From assembly GCF_003989795.1 (NCBI RefSeq), contig NZ_RZHG01000010.1:87-64086 (forward strand): 64,000 nucleotides of DNA. Reading direction: 5' to 3'. The notes under the pieces are model-generated. The model was not told the DNA's origin, searched no databases, and was given only the letters and a program-made list of their open reading frames with translations. The DNA is from Vreelandella andesensis (lineage in GTDB: Bacteria; Pseudomonadota; Gammaproteobacteria; Pseudomonadales; Halomonadaceae). The position numbers and the translations under genes are program-made. Shown in pieces: positions 1 through 8,071 of the stretch (within the stretch, counting starts at the first letter, position 1; each line of letters starts with the position of its first letter).

Positions 1-165
1 GGCGTCGTTATAGCCAACCTTTTCCTGGCGCTCGTAGAACGCATCGGTGCGGTAGCGTAGCACCGCATTCCAAACAAACCGCACGCACCCAAACGTCCGC
101 GCCAGCAGGGCGGCCTGCTCGGGCGTTGGATAGAAGCGGTATTTGAAAGCGCGTTCGGTTTTCAT
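1..165 (-). CDS. tnpB: TnpB-type (IS200/IS605 OrfB) protein, N-terminal fragment
   Basis: The first 55 codons of a gene that runs off the left edge are visible. The protein begins MKTERAFKYRFYPTPEQ and continues with FGCVRFVWNAVL, which is the helix-turn-helix N-terminal domain typical of IS605 OrfB/TnpB proteins, the RNA-guided nucleases carried by these elements. The RuvC-like catalytic part and the zinc finger lie outside the window, so it cannot be said whether the gene is intact. The start is the ATG whose complement is at 163-165. It is the only mobile-element gene seen here and lies next to the core gene epmB. The family call is fairly safe; completeness and activity are unknown. Confidence 0.75.
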   Translation of the reverse strand, partial: MKTERAFKYRFYPTPEQAALLARTFGCVRFVWNAVLRYRTDAFYERQEKVGYNDA

Positions 166-167
166 AT

Positions 168-225
168 CTTACAAATTAGCCTAATTTATGTAAGAAAGCA
201 ATGCACAAGGCGTCCTGCGGACGCC
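168..225. repeat. Two hairpins just upstream of tnpB, possible IS605-type element end
   Basis: Positions 168-179 (CTTACAAATTAG) pair with 181-194 (CTAATTTATGTAAG) apart from a two-base bulge. A second perfect hairpin, GGCGTCC-TGC-GGACGCC, spans 209-225. IS200/IS605 elements carry subterminal hairpins instead of terminal inverted repeats, so these may mark the end upstream of tnpB. No exact cleavage site could be fixed. The rest of the 249-base gap up to epmB holds no recognised gene; the 72-codon frame on the minus strand (186-404) resembles nothing known to me. Confidence 0.4.
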
Positions 226-414
226 GCGCTATTCATCGCCACCCAATGCAGTGGCTTGGATGGAGTATTCCGCGCTTGTCGATAAAGGGGTTGCGTTTTA
301 AACGTTTTCGGAGCTGCTTTGGTTTCTCTTAGCCATGAATTGCAACCTGCTGGTGCGTTGTTAAACCCGGCGCACCAACATGAAATGTGAATATCAGCGA
401 CCAACCGAGTGAGC

Positions 415-1437
415 TCACAGCGGCGTCTTGCTGGCCTTGCCGGGTATCTCTCTGACGAGCCGAGGCATCAAGAAACCAGGCAAATGTTCAAGCAACTGTT
501 TAACAAGCGCTTTGGCTTCATCATCGGGGACGTCAAAATGGGCGGCACCTTGTACTGGATCGACTACATGTAGGTAGTAAGGCAGCACCCCCGCTTCAAA
601 CAGGCGTTCAGACAGGGTGGCCAGCGTACTCACGCTATCGTTTATTCCACGCAGTAACACGCTTTGGTTCAGCAAGGTGGCACCCGCTTGTTTTAAGCGT
701 GTACAGGCATCGATGACCGCTTGGTCGATCTCGTTTGGGTGGTTGATATGAAGCACCACCACTTTCTGCAAACGCGTCGCCGCTAGCCAGCCAAGAAACG
801 CACTATCAATCCGGTCGGGGATCACTACGGGCAAACGGGTATGGATGCGCAGCCGCTTAAGGTGCGGAATGCCTTCAAGCTGTTCCACAAGCCAGGCTAG
901 TTGCTTGTCGCTGGCGGCCAGCGGATCACCGCCAGAAAGAATCGCTTCGTGAAGGTTGGTGTCGGCACGCAGGTAATCTAGCGCTTCTTGCCACTGTGCC
1001 CTGGACGGCGAACTCTCGCTGTAGGGAAAATGGCGGCGAAAGCAGTAGCGGCAGTTGATTGCGCAAGCGGGACTGGCAATTAACAGCACGCGGCCAGCGT
1101 ACTTATGAATGAGCCCTTTAACGGGTTGGTGTTCCGCTTCTTCAAGTGGGTCGGTGACGTAACCTTGCGGTGTCGAGGCTTCATCGATGACCGGAAGTAC
1201 TTGGCGGAGCAGCGGGTCATTGGGGTCGTTGGGTACAATGCGCGTAAGATAGGCGTCGGGAACACAGATCTCAAACAGCTGATGCCCAGTGGCAGCACCA
1301 GGTAACCAGCTTTCGTCCAAGCTCAAGCGCTTGCACAAGGTAGCCGGGTCGCGAATCGCTTGGGAAAGCTGCCGCTGCCATGAAGCGGAAGCCTGGGTAG
1401 ACGGGCGCTTATCAGCGATAATAATGTTCTCCTGCAA
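415..1437 (-). CDS. epmB: EF-P beta-lysylation protein EpmB (lysine 2,3-aminomutase-like)
   Basis: This radical SAM enzyme converts (S)-alpha-lysine to (R)-beta-lysine, the substrate that EpmA attaches to elongation factor P. The radical SAM cluster motif CAINCRYCFRR (CxxxCxxC) sits near residues 125-132, followed by the GGDPL segment of the aminomutase family. I chose the TTG at 1435-1437 because a full AAGGAGG ribosome binding site lies six bases upstream of it, at 1444-1450. The upstream in-frame ATG (1459-1461) would add eight residues and has no such site. The gene is divergent from efp, with about 120 bases between the starts. The product is about 340 residues, the usual family length. 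The function is well supported; the start is inferred. Confidence 0.93.
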   Translation of the reverse strand: MQENIIIADKRPSTQASASWQRQLSQAIRDPATLCKRLSLDESWLPGAATGHQLFEICVPDAYLTRIVPNDPNDPLLRQVLPVIDEASTPQGYVTDPLEEAEHQPVKGLIHKYAGRVLLIASPACAINCRYCFRRHFPYSESSPSRAQWQEALDYLRADTNLHEAILSGGDPLAASDKQLAWLVEQLEGIPHLKRLRIHTRLPVVIPDRIDSAFLGWLAATRLQKVVVLHINHPNEIDQAVIDACTRLKQAGATLLNQSVLLRGINDSVSTLATLSERLFEAGVLPYYLHVVDPVQGAAHFDVPDDEAKALVKQLLEHLPGFLMPRLVREIPGKASKTPL

Positions 1438-1556
1438 AAAAGCCCTCCTTCGGGTTATCATGCGCGCACTTATTAAACGACGCTTACTACGACATTATCA
1501 ACGGCGAGGCATAGCTTCGCGCATTACGTTACTGAAATAAAACACTGAGAGGCATC

Positions 1557-2123
1557 ATGGCGAACTATTCTACCAATGAATTCAAGGGCGGTTTGAAAGT
1601 AATGCTCGACGGCGACCCTTGCTCGATCGTCGAAAACGAGCTGGTTAAGCCGGGTAAGGGGCAGGCATTTAATCGCGTTAAGCTACGTAACTTGATGACG
1701 GGCCGCGTTGGTGAGCGTACTTTCAAATCCGGTGACTCGCTGGAAGGTGCCGATGTCATGGATTTGGAGATGGAGTATCTCTACACCGACGGTGATATGT
1801 GGCATTTCATGAAGACCGATGGTTCCTTCGAGCAGTATGCCGTAGAAAAGAAAGCGTTGGGCGATACTGAAAAATGGCTCAAGGAACAGGTGCCTTACAT
1901 TATTACTTTGTGGAACGATAAGGCGATATCCGTTACGCCGCCTAATTTTATTGAACTAGAAGTGGTTGAGACCGACCCAGGTTTGAAAGGCGATACTGCC
2001 CAAGGTGGTTCAAAGCCTGCAACGCTGTCGTCGGGTGCTGTTGTTCGCGTGCCGTTGTTTATCAACCAGGGTGAAGTGCTGAAAATTGATACGCGTTCTG
2101 GCGACTATGTTTCTAGGGCATAA
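1557..2123 (+). CDS. efp: Elongation factor P
   Basis: EF-P enters the ribosomal E site and relieves stalling at polyproline stretches. The 188-residue protein shows the normal three-domain OB-fold organisation. The loop PGKGQAF places the modifiable lysine at residue 34, which EpmA beta-lysylates. The ATG follows GAGAGGC at a suitable distance. The gene is divergent from epmB and is followed by epmA on the same strand, so target and both modifying enzymes are clustered. The last codons and the stop lie inside a short duplication (2107-2160), described separately. Identification is secure. Confidence 0.98.
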   Translation: MANYSTNEFKGGLKVMLDGDPCSIVENELVKPGKGQAFNRVKLRNLMTGRVGERTFKSGDSLEGADVMDLEMEYLYTDGDMWHFMKTDGSFEQYAVEKKALGDTEKWLKEQVPYIITLWNDKAISVTPPNFIELEVVETDPGLKGDTAQGGSKPATLSSGAVVRVPLFINQGEVLKIDTRSGDYVSRA

Positions 2124-2160
2124 GCGTTTCTTGAGCGTAAATGTTTCTAGGGCATAAGCG
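2107..2160 (+). repeat. 20-bp direct repeat spanning the efp stop codon
   Basis: The 20-base string ATGTTTCTAGGGCATAAGCG occurs at 2107-2126 and again at 2141-2160, a period of 34 bases. The first copy encodes the last residues of EF-P with its stop codon; the second repeats them downstream as non-coding sequence. It looks like a recent tandem duplication that left the protein unchanged. Confidence 0.9.
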
Positions 2161-2220
2161 ATTCTCGGTTTTAAGCGTAGCTTGAGTGACCGGTGGTTAG
2201 TTAGCCGTGCAGTATCTATT

Positions 2221-2257
2221 TTATAAAGCCACGAGGTAGCCATGCGTGGCTTTATAA
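2221..2257 (+). terminator. Strong hairpin between efp and epmA
   Basis: TTATAAAGCCACG (2221-2233) is a perfect complement of CGTGGCTTTATAA (2245-2257), with an 11-base loop. The 13-bp stem is followed by TATTGG, not a run of T, so termination may be weak or the hairpin may work as a processing site between efp and epmA. Confidence 0.6.
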
Positions 2258-2261
2258 TATT

Positions 2262-2287
2262 GGAGAGACGTTTTCAGGAGAGACGTT
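2262..2287 (+). repeat. Duplicated ribosome binding site before epmA
   Basis: GGAGAGACGTT is present at 2262-2272 and at 2277-2287, a period of 15 bases. The second copy holds the Shine-Dalgarno sequence in use just before the epmA ATG at 2289; the first is a spare copy upstream. Confidence 0.85.
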
Positions 2288-2288
2288 A

Positions 2289-3269
2289 ATGACGGCTAAC
2301 TGGCAGCCAACGGCAAGCATTGAAACGTTGCGCGAGCGTGCACGTTTAATCGCTGGAGTACGTGCCTTTTTCGCTGCGCGTGGTGTGTTGGAGGTGGAGA
2401 CACCGGTTTTAGGGCAGGGTGGAAGCACCGATGTGCACCTCATCTCGCTCTTTAGTATGGCGCGTACTGATAAAGGCCAGCGTAAACTGTGGCTGCAAAC
2501 GTCGCCAGAATTTCATATGAAGCGCCTGCTGGCCGCAGGCAGCGGGCCAATCTTTCAACTCGCTAAAAGTTTCCGCGATGGTGAAATTGGCAGTCGACAT
2601 AATATCGAATTCACCATGCTCGAGTGGTACCGCCCTGGATATAGCTTGGCACAGCTGATTGATGAGACGACCACGCTGGTGGCCAGCGTACTGCCTAGCT
2701 TTGTAGGCCCAGTGGTTCACTATCGCTACCGAGAGCTGTTTCATACTTATTTGGCACTTGACCCCTTTACGACGTCTATTGACACATTACGGGTTTTGGC
2801 TGCAGAGCGTGGCCAAATGTCTGCGTACGCGTTAGCGGATGAGGGGCGTGATACCTGTCTGGACCTATTAATGAGCATGGTGATTGAGCCAATGCTTGGT
2901 AAAAACGAACTAAGCGTTGTTGTGGATTATCCCGCCAGCCAGGCGGCTCTGGCGCGTCGCCATCAAGATGCCGACGGCGAGTGGGTCGCCTCTCGCTTCG
3001 AGCTTTATCTCAACGGTATTGAGCTGGCAAATGGCTATGACGAGCTGATTGATGCTGAGGAGCAGCGACTGCGTTTCAGTGAAGACAATGCCGACCGTCG
3101 CCGTTTAGGTCTGCCAGAAGTGGATTGTGATGAGCAACTGCTCGCCGCGCTGCATCATGGGATGCCGGAAAGCGCAGGGGTGGCGCTGGGCTTAGATCGT
3201 CTTATCCAACTGGCGCTGGGAAAAACACGCCTTGAAGAGGTGCTTACCTTTTCAACACCTAATTGCTGA
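2289..3269 (+). CDS. epmA: EF-P--(R)-beta-lysine ligase EpmA (GenX/PoxA)
   Basis: EpmA is a truncated class II lysyl-tRNA synthetase homologue that activates (R)-beta-lysine and transfers it to Lys34 of EF-P. The 326-residue protein has only the catalytic domain. Class II motif 2 is seen in KSFRDGEIGSRHNIEFTMLE (about residues 94-113) and motif 3 in GVALGLDRL near the C-terminus (about 296-304). No N-terminal anticodon-binding domain is present, which separates it from LysS. The ATG at 2289 follows GGAGAGACGTTA. It lies downstream of efp and completes the EpmA/EpmB/EF-P set; no EpmC hydroxylase gene is seen here. Identification is secure. Confidence 0.96.
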   Translation: MTANWQPTASIETLRERARLIAGVRAFFAARGVLEVETPVLGQGGSTDVHLISLFSMARTDKGQRKLWLQTSPEFHMKRLLAAGSGPIFQLAKSFRDGEIGSRHNIEFTMLEWYRPGYSLAQLIDETTTLVASVLPSFVGPVVHYRYRELFHTYLALDPFTTSIDTLRVLAAERGQMSAYALADEGRDTCLDLLMSMVIEPMLGKNELSVVVDYPASQAALARRHQDADGEWVASRFELYLNGIELANGYDELIDAEEQRLRFSEDNADRRRLGLPEVDCDEQLLAALHHGMPESAGVALGLDRLIQLALGKTRLEEVLTFSTPNC

Positions 3270-3270
3270 G

Positions 3271-3315
3271 AAACCTCTGATTAACGATTGCGCTCGTTAC
3301 GTTTGCCAGAGGTTT
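3271..3315 (+). terminator. Hairpin after epmA, convergent with psd
   Basis: AAACCTCTG (3271-3279) pairs with CAGAGGTTT (3307-3315) around a 27-base loop, between the converging ends of epmA and psd. The stem is perfect but the loop is long and only a weak T-rich tail follows, so this is a moderate terminator candidate. Confidence 0.5.
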
Positions 3316-3364
3316 GCTTCTAACAATCACCGTTAGTTTGAGACGTGTGCGTTGGAGTTTGGAT

Positions 3365-4201
3365 TTAAGGTGTTGAGCCGAGCGTTTGGCCCATCTGTAC
3401 CTTGGCGCCTAGCGGGTTGTCTTCGAAAGCCACCGGCTTGGCAAAACACATCACGACCGTTGAGCCAAGCTTGAAACGGCCCATTTCAGCGCCTTTTTCA
3501 AGCGTGATGGGTTGTCCGAAGCGCATGCGCTGAGGGTGGCCCGACAGCGGCGTCACTTGGCCTGCCCAAACAGTTTCGATTGCTGCGACGATCATCGCAC
3601 CTACCAATACCATGGCCATTGGGCCGTGCTCAGTATCAAAAATACACACCAAGCGTTCGTTGCGGGCAAATAGCCCTGGCACGTGGTTAGCGGTTGCCTG
3701 ATTGACCGAGAAAAGCCGCCCTGGCACGTAGATCATCTCGCGTAACGTACCTGAATTCGGCATGTGTACGCGGTGGTAATCACGAGGGGAGAGGTAAATC
3801 GTCGCAAAACTGCCGCCCATAAATTCTTCGGCTAGCGCACTGTCGCCACCTAGCAGGGTTTGGGCAGAAAATGTATGGCCTTTTGCTTGTACTAACTGGC
3901 CTGCCTGTAAACGACCGAATTGTGACAATGTGCCATCAGCTGGGCTTAGCAGGCCTTCACCCAACGGGCGGGCATTGGCTTTTAACGCCCGCGTAAAGAA
4001 GTCGTTGAACGTTGCGTAAGCAGTGGGGTCCGGTTCCAGCGCTTGACTCATATCCACGTCAAAACGTTTGATAAACGTCTTAATCAACTTGTCTTTCACC
4101 GACGGGGTATCGCACTGGGCGAGTTTGCCGATTAAACGCGAAAGCGCATGGTGAGGCAGCGGGTATTGAATGAGGGAAAACGCTTTTTGGGAAAGGGTCA
4201 C
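3365..4201 (-). CDS. psd: Phosphatidylserine decarboxylase proenzyme
   Basis: Psd makes phosphatidylethanolamine by decarboxylating phosphatidylserine at the inner membrane. The proenzyme cleaves itself at a Gly-Ser bond to form a pyruvoyl cofactor; that site is seen as LGSTVV with the serine near residue 247. The DYHRVHMP segment carries the conserved histidines of the family. I chose the GTG at 4199-4201, giving [16 protein letters not shown] and 278 residues, because it aligns with the usual family N-terminus. Longer in-frame starts would run into the upstream rhdA gene. The two genes are about 10 bases apart and are probably cotranscribed, the same pairing as in Pseudomonas. Confidence 0.95.
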   Translation of the reverse strand: MTLSQKAFSLIQYPLPHHALSRLIGKLAQCDTPSVKDKLIKTFIKRFDVDMSQALEPDPTAYATFNDFFTRALKANARPLGEGLLSPADGTLSQFGRLQAGQLVQAKGHTFSAQTLLGGDSALAEEFMGGSFATIYLSPRDYHRVHMPNSGTLREMIYVPGRLFSVNQATANHVPGLFARNERLVCIFDTEHGPMAMVLVGAMIVAAIETVWAGQVTPLSGHPQRMRFGQPITLEKGAEMGRFKLGSTVVMCFAKPVAFEDNPLGAKVQMGQTLGSTP

Positions 4202-4211
4202 AGTAATATCT

Positions 4212-5054
4212 TCACTTCTCAATCGGTGTGTCGTCGCGGTTGCCCCATTCGCCCCAAGAGCCTGCATAGCCACGTATATTAAAGCCTAGCGCTTTGCCGA
4301 CTAACCACGTGAAGCTGCTGCGATGATGGCTCTGGCAATGAGTGGCAATTTCCATTTCTGGCGTTAGGCCGAGCGCGCCTAGTTCGGTCATTAGCTCAGC
4401 ATAATCGCGGATACGAAGTGCGCGGCTGCGGTCCATGGCGTCAAGCCAGTCCATATTGACCGCGCCGGGGATATGGCCAAGGTGCTTGTTGTTGCCTTTG
4501 TCACCATCAAATTCACCTTTGGATCGGGCATCCCACACAGCGAACTGTTTATCCTTGAGCTTTTGTTTGATTTCGTCGCAAGTAATTAGGGCATGCGGAT
4601 TAAGAATTTCAGCTCGATATTCGCTTGATGTTGGGGCGGTAGGTTCGGTGCTTTCTTCTAAGCCGGCGTCCCTCCAGGCATGGATCCCGCCATTTAAGTA
4701 GGAATAACGCGTGTGGCCGATCAGCTCCAGTGTCCATAACAGCCTTGCCGCCCAACCACCGCCTTCATCATCATAAGCAACGACGTGAGTATCGCGGGTG
4801 AGGCCAAGTGCGCTGAACAGCTGCGAGAGAAATTCAGTGCTGGGCACATCATTGGGCACCGGTCCTTCGCCACGCATTAGGTAACGGAAATCAAGGTAAA
4901 TAGCGCCCGGCACATGACCTTGGCGATAGCTATCACCATTGGCGGGTACATCGATAATCAGCAGTTGCGGATCATCCAGGTGCTCGTGAAGCTGCTCTGG
5001 TTCAACAACTAGTGGCAGTAGATTGGTTTCCGACGAGTGGCTGGTGGTGCTCAT
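4212..5054 (-). CDS. rhdA: RhdA-type thiosulfate sulfurtransferase (two rhodanese domains)
   Basis: This 280-residue protein has an N-terminal inactive and a C-terminal active rhodanese domain. The active-site loop reads HCQSHHRSS, with the catalytic cysteine near residue 240. It closely matches the CQTHHRS-type loop known from Azotobacter RhdA and differs from the CGSGVTA loop of SseA-type mercaptopyruvate sulfurtransferases. Such enzymes move sulfane sulfur from thiosulfate to acceptors such as cyanide or Fe-S assembly factors; the physiological acceptor here is unknown. It lies just upstream of psd on the same strand. The family is clear, the true substrate less so. Confidence 0.88.
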   Translation of the reverse strand: MSTTSHSSETNLLPLVVEPEQLHEHLDDPQLLIIDVPANGDSYRQGHVPGAIYLDFRYLMRGEGPVPNDVPSTEFLSQLFSALGLTRDTHVVAYDDEGGGWAARLLWTLELIGHTRYSYLNGGIHAWRDAGLEESTEPTAPTSSEYRAEILNPHALITCDEIKQKLKDKQFAVWDARSKGEFDGDKGNNKHLGHIPGAVNMDWLDAMDRSRALRIRDYAELMTELGALGLTPEMEIATHCQSHHRSSFTWLVGKALGFNIRGYAGSWGEWGNRDDTPIEK

Positions 5055-5091
5055 TTAAAGCTCCCTATTCCTAGACATTAACGTCATAAAA

Positions 5092-6111
5092 TTAAGCAGT
5101 TAGGCTATCGAGAATGCGTCGATAGCTGGCAAAACGTTCTGGATGAATCTTGCCTGCCTCTACTGCTTCGAGTAAAGCACAGCCCGGTTCGTTTCTGTGA
5201 CGACAATCTCGGAATCGGCAGTGGCCAATAAACGGATGAAACTCAATAAACCCATCGGTGACTTCCTGTTCATCAAGGTGGATCAGGCCAAATTCACGAA
5301 TACCTGGCGAATCAATCAGCTCGCCGTCAGTCACTTCATCACTGCTCATCGCATAAAGTCGAGCGGTGGTAGTGGTGTGAGTACCCTTACGTGAGTCTTC
5401 TGACAATGCGCCAATTCGTAAGGTTTCATCGGGTAGCAGTAGATCAATCAGGGACGATTTGCCAACGCCGCTTTGGCCGACAAACACCGATGTTCTCCCT
5501 TCAAGCTGCTGGCGTAGTTCATCTAGGCCAGCTTCATGAGCAGTGGTGGTTCGAACCACGGTGTAGCCCAAGGACCGATAGCGCTCTAACAATTGCCCCA
5601 ACTTACCACCGTCTGCTGGCAGCAAGTCGGTTTTATTGAGCACAAGCACGGGCGCAATGCCCGTGGCTTCAGCAGCAACTAAATATCGATCAATTAAATT
5701 GGGGTGAGGAGCGGGTTCAACCGCAAATACGATCAGTAATTGATCGATATTGGCTGCTACTGGTTTAAGCTGGCCCCGCGGATCTGGTCGCTTGAGCACG
5801 CTATCGCGCTCTTCGCGGGCCACCACCACGCCGGAACCCTCTTGACCAGCTCGCCAAATTACCCGGTCACCGGTAACTAAACCATCGAGGTTGGCACGAA
5901 GATGGCAGCGCACGGGTGTGCCGTCCGCATCGCGTACTTCTAATGTCCGCCCGAAATGAGCCATTACCCGGCCCGGTTGTTCGTCACCATATTCGCCAGC
6001 AGCAAGTTTTTCTGCGTCTTTCACATCGCGCTTTTCAGCACGTTGAGCACGTTCTGCCTGGACTTTATCGACTCGCCACTGTTGCTGGCGACTTAATTTA
6101 CGTTTGCTCAT
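5092..6111 (-). CDS. rsgA: Ribosome small-subunit GTPase RsgA (YjeQ)
   Basis: RsgA is a circularly permuted GTPase that checks and matures the 30S subunit late in assembly. The sequence has an N-terminal OB fold, then G4 (NKTD), G1 (GQSGVGKSS) and G3 (DSPG) in the permuted order, and a C-terminal zinc site with CRFRDCRHRNEPGC. The ATG at 6109-6111 (MSKRKLSRQQ) gives 339 residues and fits the family N-terminus; a GTG two codons upstream is possible. It is divergent from orn, and the shared upstream region carries a short palindrome. Identification is secure. Confidence 0.96.
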   Translation of the reverse strand: MSKRKLSRQQQWRVDKVQAERAQRAEKRDVKDAEKLAAGEYGDEQPGRVMAHFGRTLEVRDADGTPVRCHLRANLDGLVTGDRVIWRAGQEGSGVVVAREERDSVLKRPDPRGQLKPVAANIDQLLIVFAVEPAPHPNLIDRYLVAAEATGIAPVLVLNKTDLLPADGGKLGQLLERYRSLGYTVVRTTTAHEAGLDELRQQLEGRTSVFVGQSGVGKSSLIDLLLPDETLRIGALSEDSRKGTHTTTTARLYAMSSDEVTDGELIDSPGIREFGLIHLDEQEVTDGFIEFHPFIGHCRFRDCRHRNEPGCALLEAVEAGKIHPERFASYRRILDSLTA

Positions 6112-6127
6112 GACCACCTGATGCTCG

Positions 6128-6147
6128 GTACAATAGTGGCATTGTAC
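6128..6147. promoter_or_regulatory. Palindrome between divergent rsgA and orn
   Basis: GTACAAT (6128-6134) and ATTGTAC (6141-6147) form a perfect 7-bp inverted repeat with a 6-base spacer. It lies 17 bases upstream of the rsgA start in the rsgA-orn divergent region. It could be an operator or overlap the rsgA promoter. No known regulator motif was recognised. Confidence 0.35.
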
Positions 6148-6257
6148 TCACCTGGGCAGTCTACTGTCCCGTGTTGGGTGCTGGTTAAGGCAATATAAGC
6201 CACACTTTTACTCTAATCGCCGTATTAAGTGGCGGTAATGGATGAGGAATGAATGTA

Positions 6258-6851
6258 ATGAGCGAACAAACTGTTGATAACGCCACACCGCGAGATGATT
6301 TGTTGGTATGGATAGATTTGGAAATGACCGGCCTTGACCCTAATAAAGAGCGCATCATAGAGGTGGCAACACTGATTACCGATGCTGATTTGAACGTAGT
6401 GGCGGAAGGGCCGGTGATTGCTGTGAAACAGCCCGATAGCCAGTTAGCACAAATGGACGATTGGAACCAAAAAACCCATGGTGAAAGCGGGCTGGTTGCT
6501 CGTGTCAAAGCGAGTACCGCGACTACCGCTGATGCCGAGCAGCAAACGCTCGATTTTCTGCGCAGTTATGTGGTTGCTGGGTCATCGCCTATGTGTGGCA
6601 ATAGTATTCACCAGGATCGGCGTTTTTTAGAGCGTGAAATGCCGGCCCTGTGGGCATTTTTCCATTACCGTAATTTGGATGTGTCGTCGGTTAAGGAGTT
6701 GGCAAAGCGTTGGAACCCGGGCGCGTTAGCAGGATTTAAAAAGCAAAATGTCCACTTAGCGATGGATGATATTAAGGAGTCGATTGCTGAGTTGGCTCAT
6801 TATCGCAGCACGTTTTTGCGCCTTGAGACGGCAAAAGATGAAGAGGAATAG
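6258..6851 (+). CDS. orn: Oligoribonuclease
   Basis: Orn is the DEDDh 3'-5' exonuclease that degrades the last di- to oligoribonucleotides, including pGpG from cyclic-di-GMP turnover. The first acidic pair is in [10 protein letters not shown], the next in [11 protein letters not shown], and [12 protein letters not shown] supplies the last conserved aspartate. I chose the ATG at 6258 (197 residues) because GAGGA at 6244-6248 lies nine bases upstream of it. The ATG at 6249 would sit directly against that site. The end converges with queG, with seven bases between the stop codons. Identification is secure. Confidence 0.96.
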   Translation: MSEQTVDNATPRDDLLVWIDLEMTGLDPNKERIIEVATLITDADLNVVAEGPVIAVKQPDSQLAQMDDWNQKTHGESGLVARVKASTATTADAEQQTLDFLRSYVVAGSSPMCGNSIHQDRRFLEREMPALWAFFHYRNLDVSSVKELAKRWNPGALAGFKKQNVHLAMDDIKESIAELAHYRSTFLRLETAKDEEE

Positions 6852-6858
6852 GCTTCCT

Positions 6859-7977
6859 TTATTCCGAGATAAGCGAAGTTTCAATGCGTGCTTCCTGCTT
6901 AAGGCGCTGTTCAGCCAGTGCCCAAGCAACGTGCTCACGCACTAAGCTACTTGGGTAGGCTCTTCGTGACCACAAGGCTGCCTCAACGGCGCGACTCCAG
7001 GGAGCATTGCCCAGGCCAATGGCGAGATTGCGCAGCCAGCGTTCGTAGCCAATGCGCCGAATAGGACTGCCTGCAGTTTTGTCCAGAAACTCGTCTTCGC
7101 CCCAGGCAAACAGGTGAATAAGTTCAGCGCGGTCAAGGTCATGGCGCGGCGCAAAGTCATCTTCCTGGGTAATGCGGGTGAAGCGGGTGAAAGGGCACAC
7201 CAGCTGGCAGTCGTCGCAACCGTAGATACGATTACCCATGGCGCGGCGAAACTCAGTCGGTATCGCGCCATGTAGTTCAATGGTGAGATAAGAAATGCAT
7301 TTGCGAGAGTCGACGACCTTATCGTCTACAATGGCGCCGGTTGGGCAGGCGGTGCGGCAAGCGCTACAACTGCCACAGTGCTCCTGAGTAAACGGCTCGT
7401 CAACAGGAAGCGGCAGGTCGGTATACAGCTCGCCGAGGAAAAAAAGCGACCCAGCCTTGGGATTAAGCAACATGGCATTTTTACCAAACCAGCCAAGGCC
7501 TGCTTTTTGCGCTAGGGCGCGCTCCATCACGGGGGCAGAGTCTACAAATGCGCGATAACCAAAGGCGCCAACTTCTTGCTCAATATTTTTAGCTAGCTGC
7601 GCCAACCGCTTGCGCATTAATTTATGATAGTCGCGTCCTAGCGCGTAGCGTGAAACATAGGCGCGACTAGGTTGACCAAGTACTTTGGTGCTTTCTACTT
7701 CTGCAGGTAGATAATCCATGCGCACGCTGATGACTCGTTGGGTGCCAGGTTCGAGTTCTTCAGGGCGAGTGCGTTTGGTGCCATGTTTCGCCATAAAGCC
7801 CATGTCACCGTGGTAGCCGTTTTCCAGCCAGGCATCCAGATAGGTTTCATGCACCGCTAGCTGGGTGTCTGTAATGCCTACTTGCTGAAAACCTAGCTCC
7901 CGGCCCCAGGTCTTGATTAGGCTCGCAAGGCGCGTTAGGTCATCATCAGACAGTGAAAAGGTGGTGAAACTTTGCAT
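6859..7977 (-). CDS. queG: Epoxyqueuosine reductase QueG
   Basis: QueG carries out the last step of queuosine synthesis in tRNA, reducing epoxyqueuosine with a cobalamin cofactor and two 4Fe-4S clusters. The ferredoxin-like cysteines are visible as CGSCSACRTACPTG and, further on, CDDCQLVCPF. The 372-residue length is normal. It is transcribed toward orn and divergent from nnr. QueG needs cobalamin, and a corrinoid adenosyltransferase gene (cobO) is also in this window, about 14 kb away; a direct link is only inference. Identification is secure. Confidence 0.96.
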   Translation of the reverse strand: MQSFTTFSLSDDDLTRLASLIKTWGRELGFQQVGITDTQLAVHETYLDAWLENGYHGDMGFMAKHGTKRTRPEELEPGTQRVISVRMDYLPAEVESTKVLGQPSRAYVSRYALGRDYHKLMRKRLAQLAKNIEQEVGAFGYRAFVDSAPVMERALAQKAGLGWFGKNAMLLNPKAGSLFFLGELYTDLPLPVDEPFTQEHCGSCSACRTACPTGAIVDDKVVDSRKCISYLTIELHGAIPTEFRRAMGNRIYGCDDCQLVCPFTRFTRITQEDDFAPRHDLDRAELIHLFAWGEDEFLDKTAGSPIRRIGYERWLRNLAIGLGNAPWSRAVEAALWSRRAYPSSLVREHVAWALAEQRLKQEARIETSLISE

Positions 7978-7990
7978 GGTAAATCAACAG

Positions 7991-8009
7991 TAGCGCGTTA
8001 AGCGCGCTA
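7991..8009. repeat. Hairpin in the queG-nnr divergent region
   Basis: TAGCGCG (7991-7997) pairs with CGCGCTA (8003-8009) around TTAAG, followed by the smaller inverted repeat ATGC-TAAC-GCAT. It sits in the 94-base gap between the divergent starts. A regulatory role is possible but unproven. Confidence 0.35.
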
Positions 8010-8071
8010 TGCTAACGCATAATTGGTAATCAACACACTAGCGCCCATCGTAACCAGATTAAGGAGAGATC

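Noticed and set aside
186..404. A 72-codon minus-strand frame between the TnpB fragment and epmB
   Set aside because: It starts with TTG without a ribosome binding site, its composition is not gene-like, it overlaps the second hairpin, and it resembles no family I know.
5549..5570. TTCGAA-type T-arm-like string suggesting a tRNA
   Set aside because: It lies inside rsgA and no acceptor, D-arm or anticodon pairing could be built around it; similar strings in rapZ and rpoN fail the same test.
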